Shown here: positions 1 to 9,474 of the stretch, piece after piece | Numbering within the stretch: the stretch's first letter is position 1 | Layout of the letters: each line of letters starts with the position of its first letter | From: Euryarchaeota archaeon UBA256 | GTDB taxonomy: Archaea; Thermoplasmatota; Poseidoniia; Poseidoniales; Poseidoniaceae | Direction of reading: 5' to 3' | DNA length: 64,000 nt | Assembly: GCA_002494645.1 (NCBI GenBank) | Contig: DACE01000009.1 | Span: 5,566 to 69,565 of the forward strand | Notes under the pieces: generated by a model | Databases searched by the model: none | The model's input: the letters and a program-made list of their open reading frames with translations, nothing else | What the model was told of the DNA's origin: nothing | Position numbers and translations under genes: made by a program

Positions 1-3000
1 GCTAAGGCAGCCTACGTGAACGGAAGCATGCGAAGCTTCGCTGGAACAAACGAAGAATTCCAGACATGGGACGAAATGACGCCTGAGGAAAACCGCTTTG
101 AAACAACCGAACCTGCATCTGCTCTCACCATTAATTTCCGTGCAGGCAACCTCGAATTCTCAGCGGCCACCAATACCAGCGGAGACTTCTCGGTCCGTGT
201 ACCCTCCGGATTTGACTATCATATGACTTCTCAAAGTGTGTTCAACGTTGGCTACGGCCAACTGTTGACCGTTGATGCTGGTGAAAATATTGACATGGGC
301 GTACTTTACCTTGAGCCTACAGTCGCCGTCCCCGGTGTCATATACCTCTATGACAATTCATCACGTTGGGACAATACGCTCCCTCGTTGGGAAGCACCAG
401 TCATCGTGGCAACAAATAGTAACGGGCTTGAATGGCGTTCAGAAGCAACCGATATTGGAGAATTCTTCCTTGATGTGCCAAGCGGAACATGGACTTTAGA
501 TATGGAAGATGAATTACTCAATGCAACCAGCGTGGATGATGTTGAAGTCAACGCATCTCAAATTGGACAATTATCACAACTTGAACTCTTTGTGCATCCT
601 GATGCCGTCGAATTAACAATCAACGTCTTCATGAATTCTGACGATGATGGTACCTTTGAGAACGGGACCAAGGTCATGCCTGATTTCCACATGCGCCCAA
701 TGGCTGAGAATCGTGATTCAATCTACTATACCTCGGAAGATTACACGGAGAACGGTCTTATCACCGTCTCATTAACTCCTGGTGGCTATGATTTGGTGTT
801 CAACCGAACCACTGCAGATTCAGAAAATGCAACCGATTATGACCTGATTGGTGAAATCTTCCTTGAATCCATCCAAGTTGGCTTGAAGGAGTTCGATGAA
901 CCTCTTGAGGTCCCACTTCGTAATACTTACCTCGTCAATGGTACCCTCTCCAATGTATCTGGCGATGGTATCGCTAACGAATTCCTGCTTTACAACGAAG
1001 CGGATGACCAGTGGTTCAATGTTGGATCTGACGAAAATGGTACCTTTGCAGCCTATGTGCCTGCAGGAGAGTGGCTGATCATCGTTGCACCATTCAGCCA
1101 AGACAATGTCACAGAAACGCTCCGTCAACCGCTTACGGTCAATGCAGCCTCGACTCGCCTGAACCTCGACTTGCAAACAAATGAAAGTGTGCATGTCACC
1201 ATGCAACTCAAGGAATTGCTAACAGAAACAGCGCTATCGGACATGAGTGTCACGGCAGTGAGTCACGACGGCTACGGTAATATCACCTTTGAGCGAACGG
1301 ATGAAAATGGAAATGCATCAGAAATGATGATGCCCGGAACATGGAGTCTCTACCTCAACCGCACCGTCGGGACGAAGATGTGGTTCATGGATACCAGTAG
1401 CCAACCGTTCACAACAGACGATGCTGACAACAACACGTTAATTCTTGATGTGAATTACGCTGCATTGGAAGTTGAAATTGGAGGTAAGATTTACTGGGAT
1501 CTCGACAACAACAGTCTCCCAAGTATTGGCGAGGGCATTCCAGAAATGAATGTCACCGTTCAAGGAACCAACAATTCCGAGTACTCAACCGTCGTTCAAA
1601 GCGATGAGGAAGGAGTATGGCGAGCCTTTGTGCCAATTCGTGATGCTTACAATGTCTCTGTTGAAAAGGAAGGTTTTGATACCGTTTACTACGAATCAAA
1701 CAACACAACAGGATATGTGGTTCTCGATAGCCCCGATTCAAGGGATATCGAAGTTTCCGCTGGTTCAGTTCAGGTGAGCGGGTCGGTAACCGACCAAATT
1801 GACGCAGCTCGTCTTGAGGGCGCTTCAATCGTCCTCTATCCTGCTGTTGGTATCGAGCGAGACATCATCGTACTCACTGGAACCGTGGTTGATGAAGTGC
1901 TTGAATGGAATGCTGAAATTCAGCCAGGTGAATGGATTGTCGTCGTTACAGACGCTAATCCCGGACCCAATGGTGGCGGTGTCGCTATTGGTATGCTTGA
2001 TGCCTCTGTTGCCAACGGTGGCAATATCACCATGGTGATGGCGCTTGGTGGATATGTAGACCTTGCAACCTCGTGGAATGATATCGCCCAAGAGACTCAT
2101 CACGCTGGTTCCGATGATACAGAAGGTGCTGCCATGCTGCAAGCACCGGTTGACCTTGAAGTCACCTTTGATGAGATGAGTTGGATGATGGATGTCCCAG
2201 CATCCGGAACACTGACGAAGTTGCTTCCCGAAGGCAGTGTTGCCTTTGACAGTGAGTTTGTCACAATCCAACATGCAGACCAACTCGAGATGGAATACTA
2301 CGGTGGTCAAACAGCGACTGTGAATGCCGACTCTACCATTTCAACCACGCTGAACTACAACCGCCGTGTTAATTCAGAATTGATCATGGAATACAACAAC
2401 GCCTCCTTGGTCAATGCAACCTCGGTTGACATTGACAATTCAGAAGTATTGGCCCGTGTATCTTCTACCAATGCAAGCAATTACGATGCGATTACCTTTG
2501 ACATCGATGTGACGTACAACGGAACAGAAGTCATGGATATCTTCTCAGTCTCTGCTGAGATGGGACTGGCTCAAGATTCAGGATTGTGGACGGTTGAAGT
2601 GTACAATTCAACAAGTGAATCCTACGAAAGCATCACTGAGGTGAGTCTCGGTATTGGTGACAACGAAACTGCGGCTGTTGCTACCGCAACGGTAACTGTT
2701 CGTGTGACCCTTCCGCCTGTGGAAGATGCTTGGCATTTGGACGATGCGCATCGAGTCACCTTGCGGTTGGAAAGTGAACTCGGTGAAGCCAGTCAATCCT
2801 CGGTCAAGGTCGTCGTGCCTCAGAACTTTGGATTCAGCATAGGAGAGGCCACTGACGTTGTTGGTATGTCTCCTCTTGTCGAGCGTAAGTTCACCTTTGA
2901 GGTAACGAATGATGGAAACGGCCAAGATACATTCAGCATTGAACTTCTTGAGAGCGGTGTGCCAGCAAACTGGTCGGTCACTCCAATGAATACCAACCTA

Positions 3001-3600
3001 ACGCTATCAAAGGGTGAGACGCGAACCCAACAATTCTCCGTCTTTGCTCCAGCGACATTTGAAGGCGGTGAATTTGACTTGACAGTGTACGTAACCGGCA
3101 GTGATGGTGAGCAAACCGAAGAAATTGATGTGACCATTCAATATGCTCAAATCAAGCTTTATGTTGACCAAGGTGGAATCGTTACAGCTTCAAGTCAAAT
3201 CGCTAACGAAGCAGGTGACGTTGTCGTTCCCGTACAAAACTTGGGTCTCCTCGATGCAACCTCTGTGATCGTCTATCTTACTCCCGAAGGAGCATCTGAA
3301 CTTCAGCAGACGATTGCCGTACCTGCCAACAGTACAGTGAATGCGGTCTTTGGAGATATCACGCAATCACAAGGAAACACCCGCTACGATGTTCGCATTG
3401 AAGTTGCAGGAGAGGAAGCCAACAACGTAGAGAGCATTTCTCCCGAAGACGGTGAATTCGATTTGACCATCGAATACAACAATGCAGCATCCACTGACGG
3501 TGATTCAATTTGGCTCACTCTTGCTATCGTTGCACTTGGTCTTCTCGTGATTTACGGTGGTGTGCGAACCGCACGTAGCCGCGGTGGAACGAAGTTCTGA
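1..3600 (+). CDS. Large surface protein, C-terminal membrane anchor (5' partial)
   Basis: The reading frame is open from base 1, so the true start lies upstream; 1199 residues are visible. The protein is acidic and rich in Asn, Thr and Ser, with many N-x-S/T sequons, as in glycosylated archaeal surface proteins. Repeated beta-sandwich units of the carboxypeptidase-regulatory or Cna-B kind are suggested by recurring segments such as GTFAAYVPAGEW. A SdrD-like stretch (GKIYWDLDNN, around residue 490) has a calcium-loop look. Near the C-terminus, FEVTNDGNGQDTFSIEL resembles a NEW3/CARDB-type domain. It ends in one hydrophobic helix (SIWLTLAIVALGLLVIYGG) and a short Arg/Lys-rich cytoplasmic tail, so the bulk faces outside. 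Exact function is unknown; a structural or adhesive surface protein is inferred. A membrane subtilase gene follows 62 bases downstream. Confidence 0.85.
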   Translation, partial: AKAAYVNGSMRSFAGTNEEFQTWDEMTPEENRFETTEPASALTINFRAGNLEFSAATNTSGDFSVRVPSGFDYHMTSQSVFNVGYGQLLTVDAGENIDMGVLYLEPTVAVPGVIYLYDNSSRWDNTLPRWEAPVIVATNSNGLEWRSEATDIGEFFLDVPSGTWTLDMEDELLNATSVDDVEVNASQIGQLSQLELFVHPDAVELTINVFMNSDDDGTFENGTKVMPDFHMRPMAENRDSIYYTSEDYTENGLITVSLTPGGYDLVFNRTTADSENATDYDLIGEIFLESIQVGLKEFDEPLEVPLRNTYLVNGTLSNVSGDGIANEFLLYNEADDQWFNVGSDENGTFAAYVPAGEWLIIVAPFSQDNVTETLRQPLTVNAASTRLNLDLQTNESVHVTMQLKELLTETALSDMSVTAVSHDGYGNITFERTDENGNASEMMMPGTWSLYLNRTVGTKMWFMDTSSQPFTTDDADNNTLILDVNYAALEVEIGGKIYWDLDNNSLPSIGEGIPEMNVTVQGTNNSEYSTVVQSDEEGVWRAFVPIRDAYNVSVEKEGFDTVYYESNNTTGYVVLDSPDSRDIEVSAGSVQVSGSVTDQIDAARLEGASIVLYPAVGIERDIIVLTGTVVDEVLEWNAEIQPGEWIVVVTDANPGPNGGGVAIGMLDASVANGGNITMVMALGGYVDLATSWNDIAQETHHAGSDDTEGAAMLQAPVDLEVTFDEMSWMMDVPASGTLTKLLPEGSVAFDSEFVTIQHADQLEMEYYGGQTATVNADSTISTTLNYNRRVNSELIMEYNNASLVNATSVDIDNSEVLARVSSTNASNYDAITFDIDVTYNGTEVMDIFSVSAEMGLAQDSGLWTVEVYNSTSESYESITEVSLGIGDNETAAVATATVTVRVTLPPVEDAWHLDDAHRVTLRLESELGEASQSSVKVVVPQNFGFSIGEATDVVGMSPLVERKFTFEVTNDGNGQDTFSIELLESGVPANWSVTPMNTNLTLSKGETRTQQFSVFAPATFEGGEFDLTVYVTGSDGEQTEEIDVTIQYAQIKLYVDQGGIVTASSQIANEAGDVVVPVQNLGLLDATSVIVYLTPEGASELQQTIAVPANSTVNAVFGDITQSQGNTRYDVRIEVAGEEANNVESISPEDGEFDLTIEYNNAASTDGDSIWLTLAIVALGLLVIYGGVRTARSRGGTKF

Positions 3601-3605
3601 TGTTC

Positions 3606-3622
3606 GTTTTTGTTTGAAAAAC
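3606..3622 (+). terminator. Possible T-rich terminator hairpin
   Basis: A six-base stem (GTTTTT/AAAAAC) with the loop GTTTG lies just after the stop of the surface-protein gene, and the left arm is a T-run as used in archaeal termination. The stem is weak and A/T-only apart from one pair, so the call is tentative. Confidence 0.3.
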
Positions 3623-3662
3623 AAACAAGGGTTCTTGTGCCCAACACGGAAGAGCGAAAGCC

Positions 3663-4874
3663 ATGGAAGGCCTTCACGATGTTGAATACCTTCCAGAGCC
3701 TACCGATAGAAGCATCGTTTCAGCCGTTGACCCAACTGTTCTTGACTTCCAAAACGAGTGGCGTTCAGAAGTCATGGGCTGGGCCCCCGTACAAGTCGAG
3801 CCGGTCGTGAGGTCACGCCGGGCACGTGGAACACTCACCGGAATCATCGCCTTTGCTGTTTTTGTATCAATCAGCCTTCTTGCGTGGCAAAATCAGTGGC
3901 TAGTGGTTGCATTGCCCTTGCCGGATTCCGAGTGGGCCTACGAAGAAACGAACATCCGTTCGGTACAAAACGACGGGTTGAGCGGAGACGGTGTGCGATT
4001 GTGCATGGTTGATACGGGTATTGACATCACGCACGAAGCTCTCACCGACGTCAATGTTGCATTCAAAGATCTCATTGGGACTTCGGTGACTCCTCTGGAT
4101 TACGGTGCTGTCGCACACGGGACACTTATGTCTGGAATTCTTCTTGCTGGTGACCATCAGCTAGGTGCAGCGCCTAATGTCACCTTTGCCATGGTAGCCG
4201 CTCTTGAGGATAATGGCAAGGGGGAAAATGCAGGATTGGATTCAGACGTTGCAGATGCCGTCAAATGGTGTCAATTTGAATTTGAGGCAGACATCATCTC
4301 ACTCTCACTTGGCGGTACGTCTGCAGTTGGTGATAGCCGAGAAGGGGCATCAGCTTCAGCAGTTCGTCAAGCCACAGACGCAGGAGTCTATGTGGTTGCT
4401 GCTGCTGGAAATGACGGTCGGGAAGATGATGGAGACGTGGCCTCACCGGGGAGTGTGGCTCTCGCGATTTCGGTAGGGGCAACCCAACAATCAGGTGAGA
4501 TTTGGGCCAATTCATCGGTTGGAGACCCATTCACCCCAACTGGCGAACTCCGTCAAAGCCCCCATCAAAAACCCGAAATTGTTGCGCCTGGTGAACGGAT
4601 CATCAGCACGGGCGGACAAAATTTGTGGTATTCAAGCAGTGGTACTTCCGATTCCACTGTCTTTGTTGCCGGGGCACTCGCTCTTATTCTCGAAGCAAAT
4701 CCTCACTTGAAACCTCAGCCGAATGGGGATTCCTCCTGCCTCATCAATGTCAAGCAAGCTTTGGAACAATCCGCCCGTTCTTCTGAGACCTCTGGACACG
4801 ACGAATATTACGGCTATGGCTCACTTGATGCGAAGGGGTGGATGGAACAATCCAGTCTCATTTCGGCTTGCTGA
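3663..4874 (+). CDS. Membrane-anchored subtilisin-like serine protease (S8)
   Basis: This 403-residue protein has the subtilase catalytic residues in order: Asp117 in VDTGID, His152 in AHGT, the oxyanion-hole Asn250 in AAAGND, and Ser329 in SSGTSDS. SLSLGG is the usual substrate-binding strand. A single hydrophobic segment at about residues 58-84 follows about 57 N-terminal residues ending in a basic patch (VRSRRARG). That predicts a type II membrane protein with the protease outside, unlike secreted subtilases with a cleavable signal and propeptide. No long propeptide is visible. The ATG at 3663 has no clear ribosome binding site, so a leaderless or weakly led transcript is possible. It lies between two large surface-protein genes and may process extracellular protein; substrate unknown. 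Confidence 0.9.
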   Translation: MEGLHDVEYLPEPTDRSIVSAVDPTVLDFQNEWRSEVMGWAPVQVEPVVRSRRARGTLTGIIAFAVFVSISLLAWQNQWLVVALPLPDSEWAYEETNIRSVQNDGLSGDGVRLCMVDTGIDITHEALTDVNVAFKDLIGTSVTPLDYGAVAHGTLMSGILLAGDHQLGAAPNVTFAMVAALEDNGKGENAGLDSDVADAVKWCQFEFEADIISLSLGGTSAVGDSREGASASAVRQATDAGVYVVAAAGNDGREDDGDVASPGSVALAISVGATQQSGEIWANSSVGDPFTPTGELRQSPHQKPEIVAPGERIISTGGQNLWYSSSGTSDSTVFVAGALALILEANPHLKPQPNGDSSCLINVKQALEQSARSSETSGHDEYYGYGSLDAKGWMEQSSLISAC

Positions 4875-4920
4875 ATCCGATTTCCAATGAAAATGTTCCC
4901 AATCTAACTCGGTATATTCT

Positions 4921-4930
4921 TATTTTTATT
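4921..4930 (+). terminator. T-rich archaeal-type terminator candidate
   Basis: TATTTTTATT lies 47 bases after the subtilase stop, in an A/T-rich gap of about 200 bases before the next gene. Archaeal RNA polymerase terminates at such T-runs without needing a hairpin. Evidence is composition and position only. Confidence 0.35.
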
Positions 4931-4994
4931 ACCTGTTTGAGTCATTTTGAAGCCCTAAAACATCCTAATTTCGGCAAATCTAATGATATTCTAA

Positions 4995-5005
4995 CGTTTA
5001 TTTGA
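4995..5005 (+). promoter_or_regulatory. TATA-box-like element upstream of beta-helix gene
   Basis: CGTTTATTTGA lies about 70 bases before the chosen start of the beta-helix protein, in the longest A/T-rich gap of the left part of the window. A similar element (TGTTTATTGA) lies before gap at 52615. Archaeal TATA elements sit about 25 bases before the transcription start, which would leave a leader of about 45 bases. This rests on pattern and position only. Confidence 0.3.
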
Positions 5006-5076
5006 TACGATTAACTCGTCAATTGAGGCGCAGTATTATATTCGTCCCGTTCATGGGACAATTTGGAGACTTGACT

Positions 5077-8000
5077 ATGTCCCGAAATTTGAAAGCAAAA
5101 TCTGTATCGCTCATCATGTTGTATCTTGTATCCATCATGATTGGAATGGCTGCTGTCCCAACGGTTCAAGCAGTGAACGAAACGACACAAGGCACTGTGA
5201 CGGGAACCGAGACATGGTCTGGAACCATGAACCTGCAAGGTGACGTTACCGTTGCGGAGGGTGCCCAACTTATCATCAACGCAGGTACAACCGTCAACAT
5301 TCCATACGGCAAATACATCGATGTCGAAGGTGCAATTTGCATCGGAGACACAGCATGCGGGGCAAGCGCAGGCTCTTCATCCAGCAAGGCTCGCTTCATG
5401 TGGCAGACACCAACAGATTACGACAAGGTGGGTCGATGCCTCAACAACCAATCAAGTGTGTTAAACAACCCCGACGCTGCTTGCGGTTCAGGTATGATCA
5501 TTCGTGACACAATCGACCAATCCATTACCTCAATCAACTTCGCACATTTTGAGAAGGCATACGGATATCCCATCTATGTCCCAAGCCTCCAAGCCGTCCA
5601 GTACGGAGCACTGGTCTTTGACGGTTCAAGCACCACAGCGAACGGATTGAGTTTCAAAGACATCAACACCTCCAACGTGATTGGGGTTGACCTTGCATCA
5701 CCTCTGATTACCGACTCCGAGTTTGAACTTGGTATTGACGGGCAGGGTTACGATGCCGCCGCAGTCCGTGCTTACGGGGCAGGCGCAGGAATTGTTTCTA
5801 CCTTCCAACTCAAAACATCGTCCTTTGTTGGAAACGACGCAGATTGCGGACAACAAGGCGGAGGACGCGCGGTCATTTATGTCGAAGACTCCTACATCGA
5901 CATGGACGACCTCACCATCTCTCAGAACTCGTATGGCTTGCTCTTGAAATCGAGTTCGGGGTCTCTCACCAACTCGGACATTACCGTCAAGTGCAACGCC
6001 GTTGATACCAACTCCCTCAAGACCACGGGGACAATTGAGCACACACTTCTGGTCAATGATAACGTGATTGAAACAGAAGAAGGTGCAGGAATCACAGCTT
6101 ATGACGGAGCCAAAGTGTACGCTGCACGCAATATCATTAGTGGAGCAGCGGAAGGTTCAGGCGTTGGTATCCGTTCGTCAACTGTGGAACTTCACGAGAA
6201 TTCTATCGGCCCGATTGGTGGCTGGAACGGTATTTGGATCTACGGCACATCAGATGTAATTGCCGAAAATAACACCATCGAAAACACAGGAAAAGAAGCA
6301 GTTCTCATCGGTGAATACCACTACCAAGACACTGGGTGGCAAGTCCCTGCACCAAGCGCTGCACGCCTTTATCTTGCGAACAACATGATCAGGGAAAACG
6401 CTGGAACCTGCAACTCTCAAATGTATGGCGGAGATTTCCCCTGCCCGGCAGTTCACGTCTTCCGCTCTTCTGCATCAATTCTTGACAATACCATCACCAA
6501 CAACACGGGCGACATCATTCGCGCCAAGGGGAGCATCATTAACGTTCAACGAAACACAGCTGACTCGCAAGGCGGCTTCGCTGGAAACATCAGCGTTCAT
6601 GACGACAACTACGGCAACAAATACGGTTCCATCGCCTATTTCTCAGGAAATACATGGACGGGTGTCTCTCAAGTATACAACGTCACAGAATCTCGTTTGA
6701 CCGTGCAATCAGAACAAATCCCATCACCAGGCTTTGGAGAATTGTACCCCGTCAGCATCAGTTGGCTCGGTGCAGAGTGCCCATATGTGCAAGATGAATG
6801 TCTCAAACTCCCTGGAACGGTGAGCATGCCACCGGCACAAATGCCGCTTGCTCTCGAACTTGTAGACAACGCCACTGTCTTTTCTTACGCTGATTTACAA
6901 AATTTTGATTCCTCCATGATTCACGTTCAAAACCAGAACACCGCATGGGGCTCCCAAGTGCGTGAAGGTGAACTCGTCCGCTATCAGGTTAAAGCAAAGA
7001 ATTCCAATGTTGCTGACGCAACGGTCATCATCAAGGATGCAACCGGTCTGCCTCTCTACGAATTGACAACCGATGCCTTTGGATTCACACAACAAGTCTC
7101 CTTGCCCTCGGATTTCCTCCTCGACCGAAACTGGAACCATCATGTCGGAGACAAAAACGCAGCCATTCCCGGTTCAAACGACGGTACGGGTCAACCCATC
7201 TATGTTGACGAGGATTCATGTGCCGATGGTATCGACAACGACGGTGACACCTTCATTGACGATGCAGACACAACCACCAACGATGGCTCAAACTGTGTGG
7301 GTGGAAATCGAGAGATGCCCTTCTACTCCGTTGAAGCCTTCAAATTCGGCAGCGGCACCAAAGACCTCTCCTACGTTCTTTCTGGCCCAGTTGACGACAT
7401 CATCAATCTTGACAATCTACGTCCTGGTGTGACGGTCAACGAGATTGACGGCACTTCCTTTGCCACAACGGTCACCTTGACCGGCCAAGCATGGGATGGA
7501 GCTAAGTGGCCCTATGCCAACGACAACACGGCAATTCAGAAGCAATTTGGTTTCATAGATCGCGTTGAAATCCAACCCCCGGGCTCATCAGAATGGTATT
7601 CTGCATCTGATACCTCGGGCTCAAACGGCGAAATCACGATCGCCAACCACCCCTTCAAAGAGTGGTCCTTCGATTGGGACATGTCAGCACACCCAGAGGG
7701 TGAAGGCGATGTTACCTTCCGCGTGCGCTCTTACGACGGTTTGGATTACTCTCCTGTCGAGGTACGCCAATACAAACTCAACCTCGTTGCACCGACCATC
7801 CTCGTTGATGTACCGACGACTGGAAGCACCCATACTACGGGCAAAGTCTTGTTCCAAGGTACGGCATCCGACCCCTATCAGGGCACTTACGGGAGCGATG
7901 TGAAACAAATCTGGTTCAATATCGTTGGACCAGACAACACGCTGAGATTCCCTGAAACTGGTTCCACGAGCTGGGCTTACGAGTGGGATGTCTCTACGTT

Positions 8001-9474
8001 GCCCTCTGGTGAATATACGGTGACAATCTGGGCTTCAGACAGTGACTTCTGCATCGATAACGAATCTCAATGCAACGTTGAAACTCGTGTACTCAACATC
8101 GTTAACGAAAACACGCCGCCGAACCTCCAACTTTCATGGATTGGCTCAGCTGATCAGATGACTGGAGGAATTGATGGAGATACAATACGTGCTGATTCAG
8201 ATACCAAGATCATTGGTGTTGCCCGTGACATCGGTGGCCTAGTCACTCGTGTTGAAATTGACATCGTTGACCTCGCAAACGGTTTGGAAATCAATGACGG
8301 CCCATTGCCCGTAACCTCATTCAATCCCGACGGTTCATGGGTTGCCACATGGGATACTTCCAAATTGATTCATGACCAAGTCTACGAAGTGACCGTAAGG
8401 GCGTACGATGGCGAAGATTACTCCACTGCTACCGTATGGCGTATGACCATCAACAACCCCCTGGATGCAGCGAACCTCGACCCTGTGTTCAATGAAACAG
8501 GATGGGCTGGAACGGTGACTATTTTCTGTGATACGAAGTCAAACTCCTTTGACCGATGTGGCGGCGGCGCATCAATCGATTTGTCCGAGTTCTTCTCCGA
8601 CCCCGATGGCACTGGTGTTCCGTCTAACGACCTCGAATTTGACGTTTTCAACGATGAAAGTACGCTTGAGGATGATTTCTACGGTTTTTACCTGCGAATC
8701 AACCGAGTTACTGGAGTAGCCACCTACGATCCAATGGACTACATGGCTCAGACCACCAGCAGCATACCAGACTGGTCGCTCAATGGAGTGATGTTTTATG
8801 CGGAAGATGACCAAGAATCCAAGGTCTACTCCCTTCAGGTCAATTTCCTTGTCCGTGCTGTTGCCTTTAGTGCAGAACGCGTCGATACGGGTTCAATTAC
8901 GGTGAGTGACCCTGCAACCTTCCAAGGGGAAGGCCTTCCAGGAAGCGAAGTAATCATTCGCTTTGCAGAAGGGAAATCCAAGTTGAATTCAACACGTGTC
9001 CTCGCTGATGGTACATGGTCAATGGACTTGACAAGCAGCCAACTTGGAATTGAAGGTACATCCGCAGTCATCTTTGAGATGGACGGTCAGACCTTCAGTT
9101 TCGCAGGACAAACCGAGGATGCTGAATTCTCAATCAAGGTGGCAGGTGCAGATGACGGCGACTCAGGAATGCTTGGAATCATTCTCATTGTGCTTGCAGT
9201 TCTTGTTCTCCTTGCCGTAGGGGCATTCTTCTTCATCGAATTTGAAGAAGTTCCCGATGAAGATGACTTGACCAGCGATGATTCAGTGGAAGACGAAGAC
9301 CCGTATGCATGGGCAAAGGCAAAGCAGACTCCTGCTATCCCAGTTCAAGAAACACAGGTGAGTCAGGTTCAGCAAGATGCTGCTGCAGCGCCTGCTGCTC
9401 AGCATCCCGGTTGGTTGTGGGACCAAGCCACGAACCAATGGGTGCCAGACCCCAATTACCAACCTGAACAGTGA
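5077..9474 (+). CDS. Giant beta-helix surface protein with C-terminal anchor
   Basis: The start is set at ATG 5077: GGAG lies about 8 bases upstream and a normal signal peptide follows (SVSLIMLYLVSIMIGMAA, cut near VQA). An in-frame TTG at 5002 would put the signal peptide internally. The 1465-residue protein has a right-handed beta-helix-like region over roughly residues 50-540, with short N-rich rungs such as LDNTITNNTGD (NosD/polysaccharide-lyase-like fold). A calcium-type loop (CADGIDNDGDTFIDDAD) and several Ig-like domains with Y-T-V-x-I-W/R-A-x-D strands follow. A transmembrane helix at about 1365-1389 leads to an acidic cytoplasmic tail ending PGWLWDQATNQWVPDP. Carbohydrate binding or adhesion is plausible; no catalytic residues were identified. 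The next gene overlaps by four bases. Confidence 0.85.
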   Translation: MSRNLKAKSVSLIMLYLVSIMIGMAAVPTVQAVNETTQGTVTGTETWSGTMNLQGDVTVAEGAQLIINAGTTVNIPYGKYIDVEGAICIGDTACGASAGSSSSKARFMWQTPTDYDKVGRCLNNQSSVLNNPDAACGSGMIIRDTIDQSITSINFAHFEKAYGYPIYVPSLQAVQYGALVFDGSSTTANGLSFKDINTSNVIGVDLASPLITDSEFELGIDGQGYDAAAVRAYGAGAGIVSTFQLKTSSFVGNDADCGQQGGGRAVIYVEDSYIDMDDLTISQNSYGLLLKSSSGSLTNSDITVKCNAVDTNSLKTTGTIEHTLLVNDNVIETEEGAGITAYDGAKVYAARNIISGAAEGSGVGIRSSTVELHENSIGPIGGWNGIWIYGTSDVIAENNTIENTGKEAVLIGEYHYQDTGWQVPAPSAARLYLANNMIRENAGTCNSQMYGGDFPCPAVHVFRSSASILDNTITNNTGDIIRAKGSIINVQRNTADSQGGFAGNISVHDDNYGNKYGSIAYFSGNTWTGVSQVYNVTESRLTVQSEQIPSPGFGELYPVSISWLGAECPYVQDECLKLPGTVSMPPAQMPLALELVDNATVFSYADLQNFDSSMIHVQNQNTAWGSQVREGELVRYQVKAKNSNVADATVIIKDATGLPLYELTTDAFGFTQQVSLPSDFLLDRNWNHHVGDKNAAIPGSNDGTGQPIYVDEDSCADGIDNDGDTFIDDADTTTNDGSNCVGGNREMPFYSVEAFKFGSGTKDLSYVLSGPVDDIINLDNLRPGVTVNEIDGTSFATTVTLTGQAWDGAKWPYANDNTAIQKQFGFIDRVEIQPPGSSEWYSASDTSGSNGEITIANHPFKEWSFDWDMSAHPEGEGDVTFRVRSYDGLDYSPVEVRQYKLNLVAPTILVDVPTTGSTHTTGKVLFQGTASDPYQGTYGSDVKQIWFNIVGPDNTLRFPETGSTSWAYEWDVSTLPSGEYTVTIWASDSDFCIDNESQCNVETRVLNIVNENTPPNLQLSWIGSADQMTGGIDGDTIRADSDTKIIGVARDIGGLVTRVEIDIVDLANGLEINDGPLPVTSFNPDGSWVATWDTSKLIHDQVYEVTVRAYDGEDYSTATVWRMTINNPLDAANLDPVFNETGWAGTVTIFCDTKSNSFDRCGGGASIDLSEFFSDPDGTGVPSNDLEFDVFNDESTLEDDFYGFYLRINRVTGVATYDPMDYMAQTTSSIPDWSLNGVMFYAEDDQESKVYSLQVNFLVRAVAFSAERVDTGSITVSDPATFQGEGLPGSEVIIRFAEGKSKLNSTRVLADGTWSMDLTSSQLGIEGTSAVIFEMDGQTFSFAGQTEDAEFSIKVAGADDGDSGMLGIILIVLAVLVLLAVGAFFFIEFEEVPDEDDLTSDDSVEDEDPYAWAKAKQTPAIPVQETQVSQVQQDAAAAPAAQHPGWLWDQATNQWVPDPNYQPEQ

